From Camarhynchus parvulus (lineage: Eukaryota > Chordata > Aves > Passeriformes > Thraupidae), in the NCBI RefSeq assembly GCF_901933205.1, contig NC_044572.1, forward strand, positions 73,777,465 to 73,841,464: 64,000 nt of DNA, in the 5' to 3' direction. Every line of letters starts with the position of its first letter. The stretch's first letter is position 1. This document shows positions 22,110-36,225 of the stretch, piece by piece. Under the pieces are notes generated by a model. It did not search any database. It saw only the letters and a program-made list of their open reading frames with translations, and was not told the DNA's origin. The translations under genes were made by a program, and so were the position numbers.

Positions 22110-25100
22110 TTCCTGACACCATTATAGCTAATGCAGCCGACTGACTCAGGCAAACACAAGCAAAATTATCTACAGATTGCCAACATCACTTCTTTTTCTG
22201 AGTCTCAGTCTTCTAGTTTGTTCAAGGCAGCACTTGAATCTCCTTTATTTTGGAAAAAGCCAACCTACCCTATGCCACATTAGAGTACTTTTGTTTGCTT
22301 GTTTTCTTTCCTTTCACACAGGTATACAGATTATTGTCTCACCCTGAACTCAAGGGTGACTGTTAATTTTATGTGATAGAAGTCCTTTAAAAAACACTAT
22401 GCTTAATGCATAAAGACATTTTTCTGACATCACTACGGACATTTTAGTGATTGACACTTAGTGTTCATCTTGCAATGCTGGATGGCCCACACCTATACCC
22501 TAACACATCCTGCACAGAAAGAGAAAAATCAGTGTAACTGGAAATTCAATCTGAAAGCAAGTTAGTTTTCAGGACCTTTAACTCCCAAAGTTATTAGTTA
22601 CTAGATTTTGAAGGTTTAAAATACAGGTGATTTCTTGCATCAGTGTTTGGATGGCCAAAACGCCTGATATATGTATTTCCTGATTTCCCAACCTGATTTG
22701 TGTTGGGACTTGCTGTCCCAACACAACTTTAGAGAATAAAGTTAGGTGCAGCTGGCTTTATGACAGGGAAAAAATGGAGGAAAGAAAGTACAAAAAATTT
22801 CACTGCTGCTGTTTTACAGGGATTATTCTTAGTTATTTCTGCTTCAGTAATAATAATCTTCCATGAATTTGTGACAAATTAGACTAGTTGAAGTATTAAA
22901 CTAGAAGCAAGTGGCTCTCTTAAAATATCACCTTAATTTGTAATAATAAGAATCATCACCTTGTGAAACCACTGCAAAATATCTCTTTGCTGAGAGTTCC
23001 CTGCTGATTCTTTCTTTCTTGTTTATGTCAGTTGGCTGCCTCCTATACCATACAGTGAATATATACCCTATATCTATAGTAAATTCTATAGTTGTGTCCT
23101 TTTTTGGTTTTTATTTTGATTGGGCTTTTTGTGTGTTTGATTGTGGATTTTTTATCTCTTTGTTTGTTTTTCTTCCCAGTTTTTGGCACTTTTTTATGAG
23201 AATGTTATGTAGTACAAAGTCATAAATCTCAAAAAAACCTAATTTATTAAGTGTGATCTGTTTCTTTTATAACCTAGAAGTTCACAGTCAAAGAAGAAAA
23301 TTCATCTGGAAACAATTTTTTAACATAGAATTAAAGGTCCAAAAGTAATTACATTTTTGTAAATTTTTTTAAGATGTTCTAGAATCAGATTTTTCTTTTA
23401 CTGTTCTGCATGGAATATATATCCAACAGCCAGGATAACTGACCTTTCATTTTCTTTTCCTTTTAAAGTGCTCTCAAATTTCTCACAATTTTTGTTTTAT
23501 GATCACTGAATCTAACACTTCAGTAGTCCCTGTGGGGATGTTTACCTTATAATTTTGTAATCTTTACCAATCTCAGATAGATCTATATTTTATATTCTGT
23601 TCCCAGAAGACAGGATACCATTCTTTTTTATCTTTCAAATACTGCTTTGAAAATACAGAATTACTGATGATGATTGCTAAATAGGTTTCTTAATCATTAA
23701 AGAACATTCCATGGCAGCAGCTTTCTTTCATGCTTCAAGATTATCAGATGTGTCCTGTCTAGCTTTTCCTTCTGTAAAAGACAGGCTTCGTGTGACTGAT
23801 TCGCTGTTTGGTTTTTTCTCCTGAATTTCATATTTAGAGAATAAAAAGCAAAATCATTAAGGGATTCTGTAGACAGTGCTGCAAAGACCATTTTACTTGT
23901 TTAATTACATTTACTATTCTACAAATCATCCCTGTATCCATATAGCTTTCTTTTTTTTTCCTCCTAGAATCAAAGATTTGTAAGGCAGCTTTGTTTTTTC
24001 ACAGTTTTATTTTAACTTTGAATACTGTTACAGGTTTCAAGAGCATTACCTTTTGAGTTCAGGGCCTTTAGTTGCAGCAGTTTTTATAGTAAAAACTGAA
24101 TTAGTAATTTCACAACTCACACTTGCTTTTAATGTGAAAAACATGAAAAGTAAATTACCTTACTTGCACTGAAAATTGATAGTTACATGATATACAGATA
24201 ACCTTCTCTTTGCTCAGATCAGCCTGAGAAATATGTCAACCTTTTTTTTGTTAAACATTGTAATTTCCAATGGATTTATGCTCAAAACTTATCCACATGC
24301 TCCCTGATAAGAGATCATTTAAAAAAATAAAAAATATATCCCTTCTTGCCAGAGATATTTCAATATAGTTATCTTTGTCCGCTTGAAATTTCTCCTTAAT
24401 TTTTAGTAGGACAAAAAAATGCTTACACACAAGTATACACATGCTTCTTAAAGGCTTTATATAGTTCTACATTTCAGTGTTGTCAAAAGGGATAATCTGT
24501 TGTATATAGATAAGGTTTTAATCACTGTTATTAATAAATATATTTAACATTTAAAATGGTGATGTAACCTACATATATGTGCAAAAAACCAAAATTTCAC
24601 CCACTAACTAAAATATACATAAAGCAACAATCAAATTAAGGGGTTTTTGTAACTATGCTTTCATATCCTTCAGAATAGAATATATGGAAAATTTTAAGCT
24701 ACATGAAACACATGTTTAAACCTCTTTCTTTTCTAAAGAGAATATATTGCTTTTTGTGCTCAGCTTGCCCCACAGGTATAAAATGTTTCTGCATTTAAAA
24801 TTAAAACAAAAGTAATAGCCAAAAATAATCACTCAAATCTTAGAGAATTCTATAATTTCCATTTAATGAGCTTAATATTTTAAAATATCTTTATCTAGAC
24901 CTTGTTGGTCACTCTATGATTTGACCACAGATGTATCACCTTCATCATATTAGTATGTGTGTGATCAAACTAGCAGTTCTATGAAGAGGTAGCTCTCATT
25001 AAGTGAATCAAAGGACTTGAAAAAAATTTTTATACAAACATGACATTATGAAATATAAATAAGTAAAAAAAGTAAGGCAGTGAGGAAAATAGTGAAAGGA

Positions 25101-26540
25101 AGCTTGAAAGCTATTTGGAAATCTTTATTAAAAATTAAAAAGAAGTGGTGCAAGGAAGTATATTAAAGCTAAACTTTGTTAGGGTCATTTTTTTCATTAT
25201 TCAATTCTGTGTTCTTCTTTTGTTTGATCATTTAATTGAGCACAAAGAACTACAGCTCTCAGCTTGGTTTGGTCCATTTAACTATGGCAACATGTGCTAG
25301 ACCAAGATTTAAAGAACCTCTTACAGATTAGTACAAGTGAGACTGCTTCTTATCAAGTGGGTCAGAATTCCAAAATACGAGAGGTTCAGTAAATACCGTT
25401 CAAATTAAAAGAACACACTCTCCATTAGTTCTGCTATTTTCTTGACCTGAATATATTTATAATGATACATTTTTAATAGAACCCATTAGTTAGGCCTGGG
25501 CTGTATCAATGTTCAGAAATCATATACATTTTTTAATCAAGGAATGACTTATATTCTTCATTTTTTTCTAAAGATTTATTTAAAAATATATTTCAAGACA
25601 TAATTTTCACCTTTCCCCTTCTCCTTTTAACCTATAAAAAGATTTAGAGGGAGAAAAAAAGACAAAAAAACGACAAGAGAATGTCTATTCCTATGACAGA
25701 GTAATGAAAGCACTTCATTTTCTATAGTAGAGAGAGGAAATATATGTGCAATTTACAAGAACTTGAGTAGAACTTGTATGTGAGGCTTAATGTGTTATTT
25801 GCCTCACTTTAAATGCAAAGCAATATAGACTACATTTGATAAGCCAGAGGTTTGACAGAAAACTGACAAATAATAAAAATCAATGCAAGTGCTTAGGCTC
25901 CATGAAAACTAGTTATAGTTAAAGTCAAAATTTGGAAGGCAGCAGGTACCCTTTTAGAGCAATGAACACTGATATGACATATAAACATGCACAAATTCAG
26001 GCTTCTGTCTTCCTGTGCCCACTGGGTTGAGCATTTTGCAGAAGCTCCTTAGCACCCTATTGAAGTATAGCCTTGGTAGCAGTGCTGCAGCTGTCAAATG
26101 CTGGAGTTAGATGATACCTGCAATTCTGTGCTAAATACCATGAGAACATGTGCTAATGTTTACAGTTGTGGATTCCTTTCTTAAAACAACTAGGGAAAAA
26201 AAAGTTGGAAAAAAAAAGGTAGAAAATTAATTCATAATTACTGTAAAAATTGTAGCTTTCCCCTTAAAAATAATATTAGATCAGTTACTTTTCCCTTCCT
26301 TAAAAATAGTGTTACAGGCCAGTGTTCATTAAATGTATAAATGAATTTTAAAACTAGAATTTGTTCTCAAAGACAAGCACAAGATGTTTTTTATCCAACA
26401 GCATGAGGTAAATAGAGCTCTGGTAGATTGATGGAGTCTCGGCAAAGGAGTAGATGTGTGTAGTTCTTTCATTTGCCTCGCTTGATACTGTGCTGTTGAG
26501 CTATAATCAAGCTTTTTATCCAATTTGAGTCAACCAGGAT
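22110..26540. other. Unassigned AT-rich DNA with one strong small hairpin
   Basis: No gene or mobile element is recognised over 4.4 kb. The only discrete structure I see is the perfect 12-bp inverted repeat at 22698-22726, listed separately. Open frames are at most 68 codons. Confidence 0.6.
22698..22726. repeat. Perfect 12-bp inverted repeat with 5-base loop
   Basis: Left arm TTGTGTTGGGAC (22698-22709), loop TTGCT, right arm GTCCCAACACAA (22715-22726). The arms are fully complementary and half G/C, unlike the A/T palindromes common in this sequence. The stem is too short for a typical pre-miRNA. It may be a template-switch mutation or a structured RNA element; function is unknown. Confidence 0.85.
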
Positions 26541-26644
26541 CATAGAATCACAGAATGCTCTGGGTTGGAAAGGGCCTCAAAGATAGTTTAGTTCCAACCC
26601 ACCTGCTATGGGCAGGGACACCTTCCACTAGACGAAGTTGCTCA
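26541..26644 (-). mobile_element. CR1 LINE 3' tip, about 105 bp
   Basis: The plus strand reads CATAGAATCACAGAATG, the reverse complement of the CR1 terminal octamer repeat. It then has GGGTTGGAAAGGGCCTCAAA, GTTCCAACCCACCTGC and GGGACACCTTCCACTAGACG, the classic CR1 3' UTR. It stops abruptly after GTTGCTCA, a severe 5' truncation typical of target-primed reverse transcription. It is less diverged than most copies here. Confidence 0.93.
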
Positions 26645-29600
26645 CATTTCCATTCAACTCTATATGGGAGCAAAAGAGATCACCAAGGCAGTAATCTGTG
26701 AGCAGAAATGGAAACACTTGAAAAGTTGATAACTTAGGATAGAAAAATGGATACATCATGATCCCTAGTCCGGATGGCGTCCAAAAGCTCATGACAATGT
26801 ACAAGCAAAATTAAGTTAAGGGCATCTGAGGAATGAGACAAAAAGAGTAAGAACAGTATCCTGAGTATTTAGGAAAATGGGGGAAAAACAATTCAGATCC
26901 CTAGTGATTATTCAAAAAATTAGGAGGAGAATTGAGATGTCAGACTTGAAAATACTCTTATGAAATGATGGAAGTCAAGAAGAAGGAGGTTTTCAGTGGT
27001 GGTGAATTAAACCAATAAAAAGATTTCAGGTCATCTGCAGAAATACAGACTAGAACATCAAGCCAAAAAAAAAGTGCTAGAATGTGTCATAAAGGCAGAT
27101 TGATATGGAATGGATGAAATGAGAAATTAAACAGTATGGTCTGAGTACAAACAGAATTACAAAAGAAAGCTTTTTATTTAATCCATCATTTAGATGTGGA
27201 AGGAGTGTAATTTGTTGGTTGTGGAGCAAAGAGGGTCAGTAGTCACATGTGAGACAAGAGAAATATCTTGAAATTATTGACTGTAGATGCCTCTCTGTTT
27301 ATAAAATTAGTTGCCTGTTCTTATATGCACAGTCATACAGTCTGAAGTTCTAACCACTTTCCTACATTTTTAACATTTTTTTGCCAATATTAATGTGATG
27401 CAACCACAGTGCACTCCAGAATTTTAAAATGAAGTAGTAGTGGTCATATTCTCTTGTATTTTATTTTCAATCAATTTCACAGTTTTTTCAGTTTAGCTTG
27501 AGTATTCCTTGAAGCTTATTTTAAACTGGAATGACAACGTGGTATACAGCTTCTTGATCATCCTAAAATAGTGATGCTTGCTTTAGTTGAATTTACCAGC
27601 TGAGTATATTTTCTCAGCTTTCCCTCAAAGAAACAAAAATGTCTCTGATCTACAGATGACTCAATGAGCTGATGAAATCTTACTGGTGGTTTACTTACAC
27701 AGTAACTTTCAAGTGTGAATTTTCACAAAGCTTCAAAATATATATGATACTAGCCAATATTTTAAAGGCAAAAATTATAGCAATAGCCATCATCATGAAT
27801 GACATAATGCACCCAATGAAGGACTCCAATCCTGACCACTCAGTGCAGCAAACTCCACCACTAACATTAGCAGGAAACCACTGACTCCACAACCTAGAGA
27901 AGAAAGGGTGATTATAACACCAGGAAACGTGCTAGAAACTAGGAAGTGAGTTACAATTTTAATTGTATTATTGCTATTATGATGACTTTTTCTGAACATA
28001 AGTACTCTACCTACATTATTATTATTCTTTTTTTTTCCCCTGCAATAATTGTATGTCTAGACTATTTAGATTTTGCTAACAGTACACTGTTGGCTTAAGT
28101 TGTATATCTATAAACTGTTCCTATGGTTTTGCCTCTAAAAAAGTACTTTGAATGCTGCCACAATACCTTTGCAATAAAGTTTATAAATTTTACATGGGAA
28201 GATAATTCTCTTAAATTCTTCATTTTTACTGGAGGACTATACAGTAATATTCTGAGTGGAATATTGGCATTGTTTGCATTAAAAGGTATAGGAATAAATA
28301 AAGTGTCTAAAGCTCTAATTGATGACTTATGCATAAGACTTTCTGAAGAATTTCAAAGGGTGAGATGTGAATTTGTCACTACTTGCATTTTCCCTGTACT
28401 CTTTTTTCCTCACAAAAAGCTGCAGTTTTAGATTATTATATGATATTGATGTAGTCATCTGCATGATTATTCCAATGGAGTTTCTGGATATATTTTATTT
28501 TGTGTTTGATTGTCAAACCACATTTTTTATACATTTCTAATACAAAGGCAAAAACTTTTAGTAAAATTATAAACAAAGGGGGATTAATTAATATTTCACT
28601 CAGCTCTAGTTACTCCTTTTTATCCTGATTGTTAGGTTCTTTATCAAGCTCACATGCTCAATAGATATCTCTTATCATGACTTTTCAGTGCCATGCTTCT
28701 TCCTATGGTCAAGAGCCTCTGTAGACAACTTCAAATATTTTTATAAAACACTTGGTATTCTTAGTATTTTTCAGTTTTGATCTTTTAGATTATAAGGATG
28801 TTTGTCAATCTGATTAACACTTTTTAAAAAATATTTTCTAGTTTATAAGGCTAAATAAAACAACATAAATGAATTTTCCAAAGAAACAGAGGGAAATGGT
28901 GTGAGGTAATATTAGCATTCCAAAGTTTCTTGATCTTGTCAGATGAACAGCGTCCCACACAGACAAAAAAGAAAATGGGCACAATAAATCTACAACTTGC
29001 CATGAAAGTTATTTCTTCCAGTGAAAAACAAGGCCAAAAAAGAATGCAGCATTATGTTAATATGTGTACACGGAGACATAGAAGAGGGCGAGGATAAATT
29101 GAAACCAATCACATGGTAAATGTAGCATTTCTGAATGTATGACCATTGCTTTCAGAAGAGGAATACTGGATGGTTTTCAAATTCACCAGAATTTAAAAAC
29201 AGAAAAATACAATAAGCAATCCATCTTTACCTTGCTTTTATTATATCAATAGCATATGAATTAGCATAAATCTTTAATAAGGAAGCTACCAGAGTAAGAC
29301 TTATAACTTGTAGTACAGGGACCTGCTAGCCCAGGGAGAGAATGAGCAATGTGTTATGTCTGGAAAGCAGTATGGGATTAGTCTAAAGTGGCACACTTTC
29401 ATTTTTCTTCACCATTTAGGAGACAGAGCAACACATCTTATATCCTGAACCTGTAGGTAATAGAATGCGCTTCTACATATGCATAACTCTACATATATAT
29501 GGCTTATTCCAGGGTGAAAGTTCCTCTTCCTTTAAGACTGTTCCAAGCAGAGTTTTCTTACTGGGCTTGAATCTTCATGGGTATTTAATATAACAGGTTA

Positions 29601-30136
29601 ACAGATCCTCTTCAGCTGGGCAAATAAAAGATAAAAAACCCTCAGAGAACTGCAAACAATATTTGACAATATTTCCTGAGGAAAGTATGAATTCTCTGGT
29701 GTTCTTTTCCTGCTGCTATATTTCAGGTGTCTGCAGCAGTCTATAAATATTACATGTCTTAGTGAAAAAGAAAAAAAAAAGGTCATTTACAGTGATTAAT
29801 GTTAGCCCCACAAAACAAGAGCAATCAGCTTGCCATTTTACATAACACCCATATCACACAGCTCTATCTCACAAACACACTGCAGCTGTTCTGTAGGTTA
29901 GTTAAGGCTGATTTAGAGACGCAGTTAAGCAGTAATCTCTAATTCCTCTCAAATATTTTGATTTAATCCCTGATCACATATGGATATTATTTTTTTCCAA
30001 ATAAATTTTTGCAGTCTTAAACAGATACCATAGTTTGTGTTTATTTTCTTTTGCATTGAGATAATATATTTGGGTGCCACAATCACAGCTGCTAGAAGTC
30101 ACATAAAGGTCTGTGTCTCTAATCACCACTTTCCAC

Positions 30137-30205
30137 TTTTTTTTTTTTTTGCTTCTGCTTAATAGTTTTCTTGATATTAAATTTTCTTTTTTTTTTTTTT
30201 TTTTT
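30137..30205. repeat. Two T-homopolymer runs
   Basis: T14 at 30137-30150 and T19 at 30187-30205, separated by 36 bp. Lengths are probably polymorphic. No retroposed sequence is recognised next to them. Confidence 0.85.
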
Positions 30206-30961
30206 AATGTGTTGTAGATTTCCTATCCAGGCTCAGACAGTTCAGCAAAGAAATTTGAGTTAGAGAGAAGTATTCAGGACTGCCAAGAAACATGAATGTC
30301 ACCACAAGTAAATAGCAAAACTGTTGGGGATGACATTCTTTTGATAAACAATCATGAAAAAAACTCTGTTTTCATCTTGCCTCCCTAACAAGATCATGCA
30401 GAACATCATATAATTTAACGTTCTCATTTTTGCAGGTGATATTCTGTAAGGGGCCTATGGTAGAAGCTGCAACTTTGCATGTGAATTATTTTTATCATGT
30501 TTTAGATGCATACAACATTTTTCTTTTGTATTGCATATAAAGTTATTATGAAAATGGAAAAAATTAACTATTTCAGCACATCATAACCAAACACAAGTTA
30601 ATTTATTTTAGACTAATGATTTGTTTACTTTTACAGTTTACATTCATGAAACCTGATGCTTTTGGAGTGCTTTTATACAGCTATGTTGATTTTATATATC
30701 TACATATGTCATGTAAATAAGCAGCGACATCTCTTGATCTATACTGCTACTAAAATATCATCATGAAGGCAGAAGTTCTGTAAGGTATTGAAGTAGAGAT
30801 TACTAATTTGAATATTTAATGAGATCTGAATTTTCCATATTGTCCCCTAAGTAACAAATATAAAGTAGTGATGTTGGTACACTCTTTTTATATTGTGTTA
30901 AATGTTCTTGACTTAATATTTATATTTAAGGAATATTCAAGATAGTGTAAAGGCAGATTTT

Positions 30962-30984
30962 TTTGTTTGTTTGTTTGTTTGTTT
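30962..30984. repeat. (TTTG)5 microsatellite
   Basis: Five TTTG units followed by TTT, in a T-rich context. Confidence 0.9.
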
Positions 30985-31104
30985 AATTTTGTCAGGCAGT
31001 GGTATCTCCTTGAGTTTGTATCACATTAATCCCACAGGTATTTCTTTTACCCAAGCATGCTATAAAAAGGAAAAATATTACCATGAAACATGAGTAATGT
31101 TAGG

Positions 31105-31222
31105 TTAGAAAGGAGATGGACCTGCTGCAGTGAGTCCAGAGGAAAACCACAAAGACAATCAGAGGGCTGGAGCACCTGTCCTAGCAAGAGAGAGCTGGAG
31201 TCATTCAGCCAGGAGATGAGTC
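31105..31222 (+). mobile_element. Short CR1 LINE coding fragment
   Basis: The plus strand contains GAGATGGACCTGCTGCAGTG and AGTCCAGAGGAAAACCAC, followed by AGAGGGCTGGAGCACCTGTC, the CR1 ORF2 C-terminal region (equivalent to the DLLERVQRR and GLEHLSYEERL blocks). Both ends are abrupt and no 3' UTR or tail follows, so this is an internal piece left by deletion. Confidence 0.82.
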
Positions 31223-31642
31223 AAAGTTGTTATTGATTTATTCATTCTGCATATTATACACAAAGGAGTCCAAACATGCATCATGAAAAATATTTTAAAA
31301 TATATTTTTACTTTTAAAAATTAATCTGGAAATGCATGAATTACTTCATTTTCTTCTTTATTCAATTTATCAAAACAGCAATTCACATGGTTTCATTCCT
31401 CTGTCAAGAAATGGTCACTTCTACATATCTATGATGAGCTTCTCTAGAATAAATGCTAAAGTCTTCTGAAACGTTTGCAAGAGTAAAGCATATAAGTGGA
31501 AACAGGCACTGAATCTACATATTTTTCTGTATTTAAAATTTAATTATCACTTGAAAACTTAATCCAAAAATTACACTGAAGAAACTTGTTCTCTTGACCA
31601 CATTTCACCTTGCTTCACATATTTTAAAATTATTTCTTCCTG

Positions 31643-31678
31643 ATTATTATCATTATCATTGTCATTATTATTATTATT
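31643..31678. repeat. (ATT/ATC)n trinucleotide repeat
   Basis: Imperfect run of ATT and ATC units (TTATTATCATTATCATT, then TCATTATTATTATTATT). Confidence 0.85.
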
Positions 31679-31930
31679 TCTTCTGACTGAATGTAAAATG
31701 TTCAAAGTCTTATGTTCCCAGATTTAATCTATGCCTATAGAAATTACATCTGAATCTTGTGATCAAAGGTTATTTGTACATTTATAACTAGATTGTAGTG
31801 TGCCTTCTCAAGCTAATGTTTTCCTGTGAAATATAAGATAAGAAACTGTGCCATTGACTTCAGTATGTTTTAAAAGAGACAATAAAATACTTGGAAGAGA
31901 AAGAACCCTGACTGGAATGTTTTCATTATA

Positions 31931-31954
31931 ATTTCTATCTAGATTTCTATCTAG
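31931..31954. repeat. Perfect 12-bp tandem duplication
   Basis: ATTTCTATCTAG occurs twice with no gap (31931-31942 and 31943-31954). It is probably a replication-slippage event. Confidence 0.9.
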
Positions 31955-34900
31955 ATTAGTGTTTCAGATATATGTTACACTTTTCTTTACAGTTCAGGTA
32001 CAGTTCTGCAAGCTGAACACAGCAGCTTCATATTTCAGTTCATTACTTAAGTCAAACCCCACGGTAACACTACAAAGTAGGTTTCAATTTATTTTATTCA
32101 GTTGATTTCACCTGTCTGGGGAATTCTCTCTGGAATTTAAAACAAGCCCAGAGGGCTGTCTTACGGAAAGACAATAACAAAAAGAGAAAAAGCAGAAAGT
32201 TCATGTGCTGAGCAACCGTCATCATTTACCCTTTCCGCATATAACAATATAGTAAAGGAATACGATAAACTGTTTCCAACTAGCAGCAGAGATTTGATAA
32301 AATTTTAGAGAAATATGATATCGCTATTTCAGTCTTCTTAAGTTTCTAGCATTTTTTATGGCCTAATTCTTTTTGACAAATGCAAGGCAGAAACTCTCCA
32401 TTTTTTGGGAGAGTAGGCAGAGGCACTATTTTAACAGTTAAAAGAATTTTCTGCTCTCGCAGGATGTTAAAACCATGTCCTAAGAGAAATTTCCTTGACT
32501 TATCTATCTTTTCTGGTCATTTTACCATCTCATAGTGACCTCTGGCAATTGCAGCAACTGATGCATGAAAGCTCATACTCGAAATGTCTTTATTACATTT
32601 TGTTTTCTTGGCTTATAATTTACCTCAAAGCAAAGAGAAGCAGCAAGACTAGGACACTCTAGCACTATAAATCTGTGTGTTGTAGAATAACCAGGCTTCC
32701 TGGACCCCCACTTAAAAGCATCTAACACAATGGTCTTAGAGCTTCATTTACTCATTCTGCTTTGAAAAGTAATAGAAAGTTCTGAAAGCATTACCATCCT
32801 CTTAAAGCACCATGAAAAACATAGCACATCATCTTCACATCAGTATCTGTAGCACTGAAGTTTCTTCATACACATGCTCCAAGAAAGAATATTCATTTTC
32901 TGATATTCTTTTAGAAAATCTGGATGTAGTACAATTTGTCAATTTAATTCAGTATAAATATAATAAAAAGATTTCTGCTCTTATATTTGCTAAACATCTT
33001 TATTAACATTAGTGTCAGAGGCCATCCATACAGGTACAGTCACAATTATTTGTATTAAACAAGCAAGCAAAGCTATTTATTTAGTTTTTTAAAATTTCTT
33101 TATAGGTTTGCTTAATATTCTGGACAGCATATCAATGACACCTCATTCTTTCTGGAACTTATAATTAAAGGTATTATGGGAGTTTAGATAGCAACAGCTT
33201 AAATAGAAAAGATACTTTAGTTGCAACTGTTTTTTCTCAAAACCAAGAAAACAATCAGAGTGTTTGAATTACTAAGTCTATAAAAGAAAAGAATAACAGA
33301 AGTTCAAAATGTTTTCTGTTTGACAATAACTAAATTTGCTACTTGATTAAAAAAAAAAAAGCTCAGATTGAGATTCTCAACATTTCTAATTCTTAGTAGG
33401 ACTGCTGCCCAAAACATGTTTTTGAACAAAATTTATGGTAATTTATTTTTGTAGTGTTTTGTGAGCAGGAAAGTATATTTTAGAGGTTACTAAGAGCTAA
33501 TTAATTTACATATTAGTGCAATAGCAAGGAACTAAATTATAAATAATTATGTACTTTTCTACCTATTCATTCTATTATACCTGTTTTTTATTTAAAATAA
33601 AGGAACAAAAACCAAGTAGATATAATGTATGCTGAATCATGAGTGTTTTCACATGCAGTCTTTGAAGCTCATTAACAGAACTGTGACAGCAGAATTATAG
33701 TAATGATTTATTGAAATCAAAAGCTGGGTTTTTACCAGTAACCAATGGTCTCTACAATAAAGTTAGCAAAGTTTTACAGAGCCAGAAGATGGGAAAAATT
33801 TCAGGGAGATACCAAAATGTGTCAAAAAGTGACGCAATAAAAATACTTTTACCCGTCCAGTCTCATTAGGAAGGACTACATTTGCTCTAGAGTTTTGCAT
33901 GGTATGTCATTGGTATCGGGTATTCTCAGCACTCTTAAAATGATAATAAGAGGTAAAATTTTTCTATACAAAAAACCCTAACCTGGTTCTTGTAGAAAGA
34001 AGTTTTTCATTTTTTCCTCTGTGACTGAGAGGTTTGCAAGGGTTTTTAACCTTTGAGTGAAATGCCTTGGATATTGTGTTCAACTTGTAATGAGTCAAAG
34101 ATACCAGAAATGTGACCTGGGAAAAAAGGCAGGAAAGCAAGCAAAAAAGGAAAAGAAAACAGAGAGAAAAGAAAGATAAAAATCAAGCCCAAAATTCAGC
34201 ATGAAACAGACAGGGATTAACAGTGTATTACACTGAAATTATTTTTAATGTATGTGACAATAGGAAATAAGATTGCTTCCTCTTACCTTAGCCCCTCAGA
34301 GACTGCAGTCTGAGAGTCACCCTGTCCAAGAAATGATGACCTCATGTGTATGAGTTGTAAAGACATCATTGGATAAATAAGAACTTACAGTGGTAAATTT
34401 CTTATTGCCTTAAGATTCTTGTACAAAGAAGGAAATTCAGAATTGTACCATTTCTAAAGTGATATTTTTTTAAAGACCACACTCTAAATATGTCATGTTA
34501 TTATTGCCAGCATTTGACTCAACAACATGTGCACATTTCTCAGATTAAACTTTTTTCTGGTTTCTTTGGCATCTGAGTATGTTTATAAAGAAATGATAGG
34601 AGATTATGAACTTTTTAATGGAACAGAAAAATACTTTAATTAAAATTTTGTTCATAACACTCATTTTCACTCCAAACGTGCTCATATTTCTGGTAAACAC
34701 AGGAAAAAAATCTGTTTATAACCAAACATTTGATATTTCTTGAGGTTTTTAAGAAATAAATAATGAAAAACCCTCTTGGGACCTTGAACATAATGGAAAA
34801 GATGTTATTTTGGTTGGAACACATTAAATAAGTGGGGTATTTTTTAGCCAACATTTAAAATTATTCATATTTTTTTTTTGGTTTAGTAATGTGGAGAATG

Positions 34901-36171
34901 AACAATGTCAGGCAACAGAACCACTTCTTTACACGGGAGGCTAATCTAAAGGTCACCACTTATGGAAAAGAACTTGTGAAGGTCAAATTCAGTATGAGAG
35001 AAGAGTCCAAATAAAATGAACCTTAGGCAAATATAAATACTTCCTTGGACATTTATTACAGAATGTTAATAAAATGAGAAGCCAAATACTGAGCAACCTT
35101 TGAGGTTAGACTTTAACGGTCATAGGGCATAAGGACTTCACTACTCTCAAAAAATTTCTGAGGGCCTCATCTTGAGTATAACCAAAGTTTTGCTATTTGA
35201 TTTAAAATTAGAAGGGAATTGAGAATTGACTGAAGTGTCCTAAATGGTGATCTCAACCATTCTGCATTAGGTAGCAGAGTTCACACTTACCGATTCTGTC
35301 TTGGGGGAGTTTCTAGTCCCATAATTATTTGTGGTTAGAAATATGACACCAGTTTTACACATGTATCACTTAAACTTAGTCAGAGGAAGAAGAGAGATGT
35401 TAGACATTGCCCAAAAGAAAGACGAGATCCTGAAACGTTTAATTTCTGCTACTAAGAATATGTCATTCTCTATAAAGTAGCTATTTTTATGGTATTTTTT
35501 CTATAGTGTTATCTCATTTATAGAGAAAACAGTCCACCATAATACTTGTATAAATCATAAGTGTTGCTGGATTGCTTAATGACTCTAAAGCCAGATGTAA
35601 CTGCTAATTAGGAATCTTGTAAACACTGAAGTCACTGGAAAATTTCACTCAAGGGGTTGGTTTCACAAACTCCAAAGCATCTAGTATTTCTTGTAACACA
35701 GGCAGCTAAGTGCCTAGAAGTAGTACATGTGCTTTACAGCGATCACCAAGATATCTCAGGGGACACACATTTATTTAATAGACTTTTTTGTCTGACTTTC
35801 AGGTAATTCATTTCAGTTTTCAAAATGTCTGTCAGTACTTCAGGTGTTCACATTAAATTTCAGTACAAGAAAGTACCTAAGAGTTTATTTTATTCTGTCA
35901 ATATTTTTGTACACACATCACATTTTCATTGTTTATTGTCATTATTTTTCTAAAAAATAGATCTTTCATCCACAGAAAAAGCTGATTTGTCAGAATTTAA
36001 GTTGCTGACTCTGACCTGTTGTTTGCAACCATACATTCCTCTAATAATGCTCATTTCTCTGTGCTTTCTTTTAACAACTACCATTGGCCAAGATAAGATC
36101 TCTGAAAGTTTAATTCAGTTCTTATCTTCCTGAGACTAACTTTATAATGTCTACCTATAGATGATTTCTTA

Positions 36172-36225
36172 TTCATTAGAATGAACTCTTCATTAGAATA
36201 AAACTAATGAATTCTTCATTAGAAT
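36172..36225. repeat. Three copies of TTCATTAGAAT
   Basis: Exact 11-mers at 36172-36182, 36189-36199 and 36215-36225, with offsets of 17 and 26 bp. The intervening sequence is partly related, so this looks like a decayed local duplication. Confidence 0.85.

Larger units (their letters stand above)
26645..31104. other. Unassigned AT-rich DNA
   Basis: No gene or element recognised. Two T-runs and a (TTTG)5 repeat are listed separately. A frame of 102 codons at 28123-28431 on the plus strand overlaps a 79-codon minus-strand frame and has no known relatives that I recognise. Confidence 0.6.

Noticed and set aside
36172..36225. Three spaced 11-mers as a CRISPR-like array
   Set aside because: Spacing is irregular, the copies are short, and the DNA is vertebrate; it is a local duplication.
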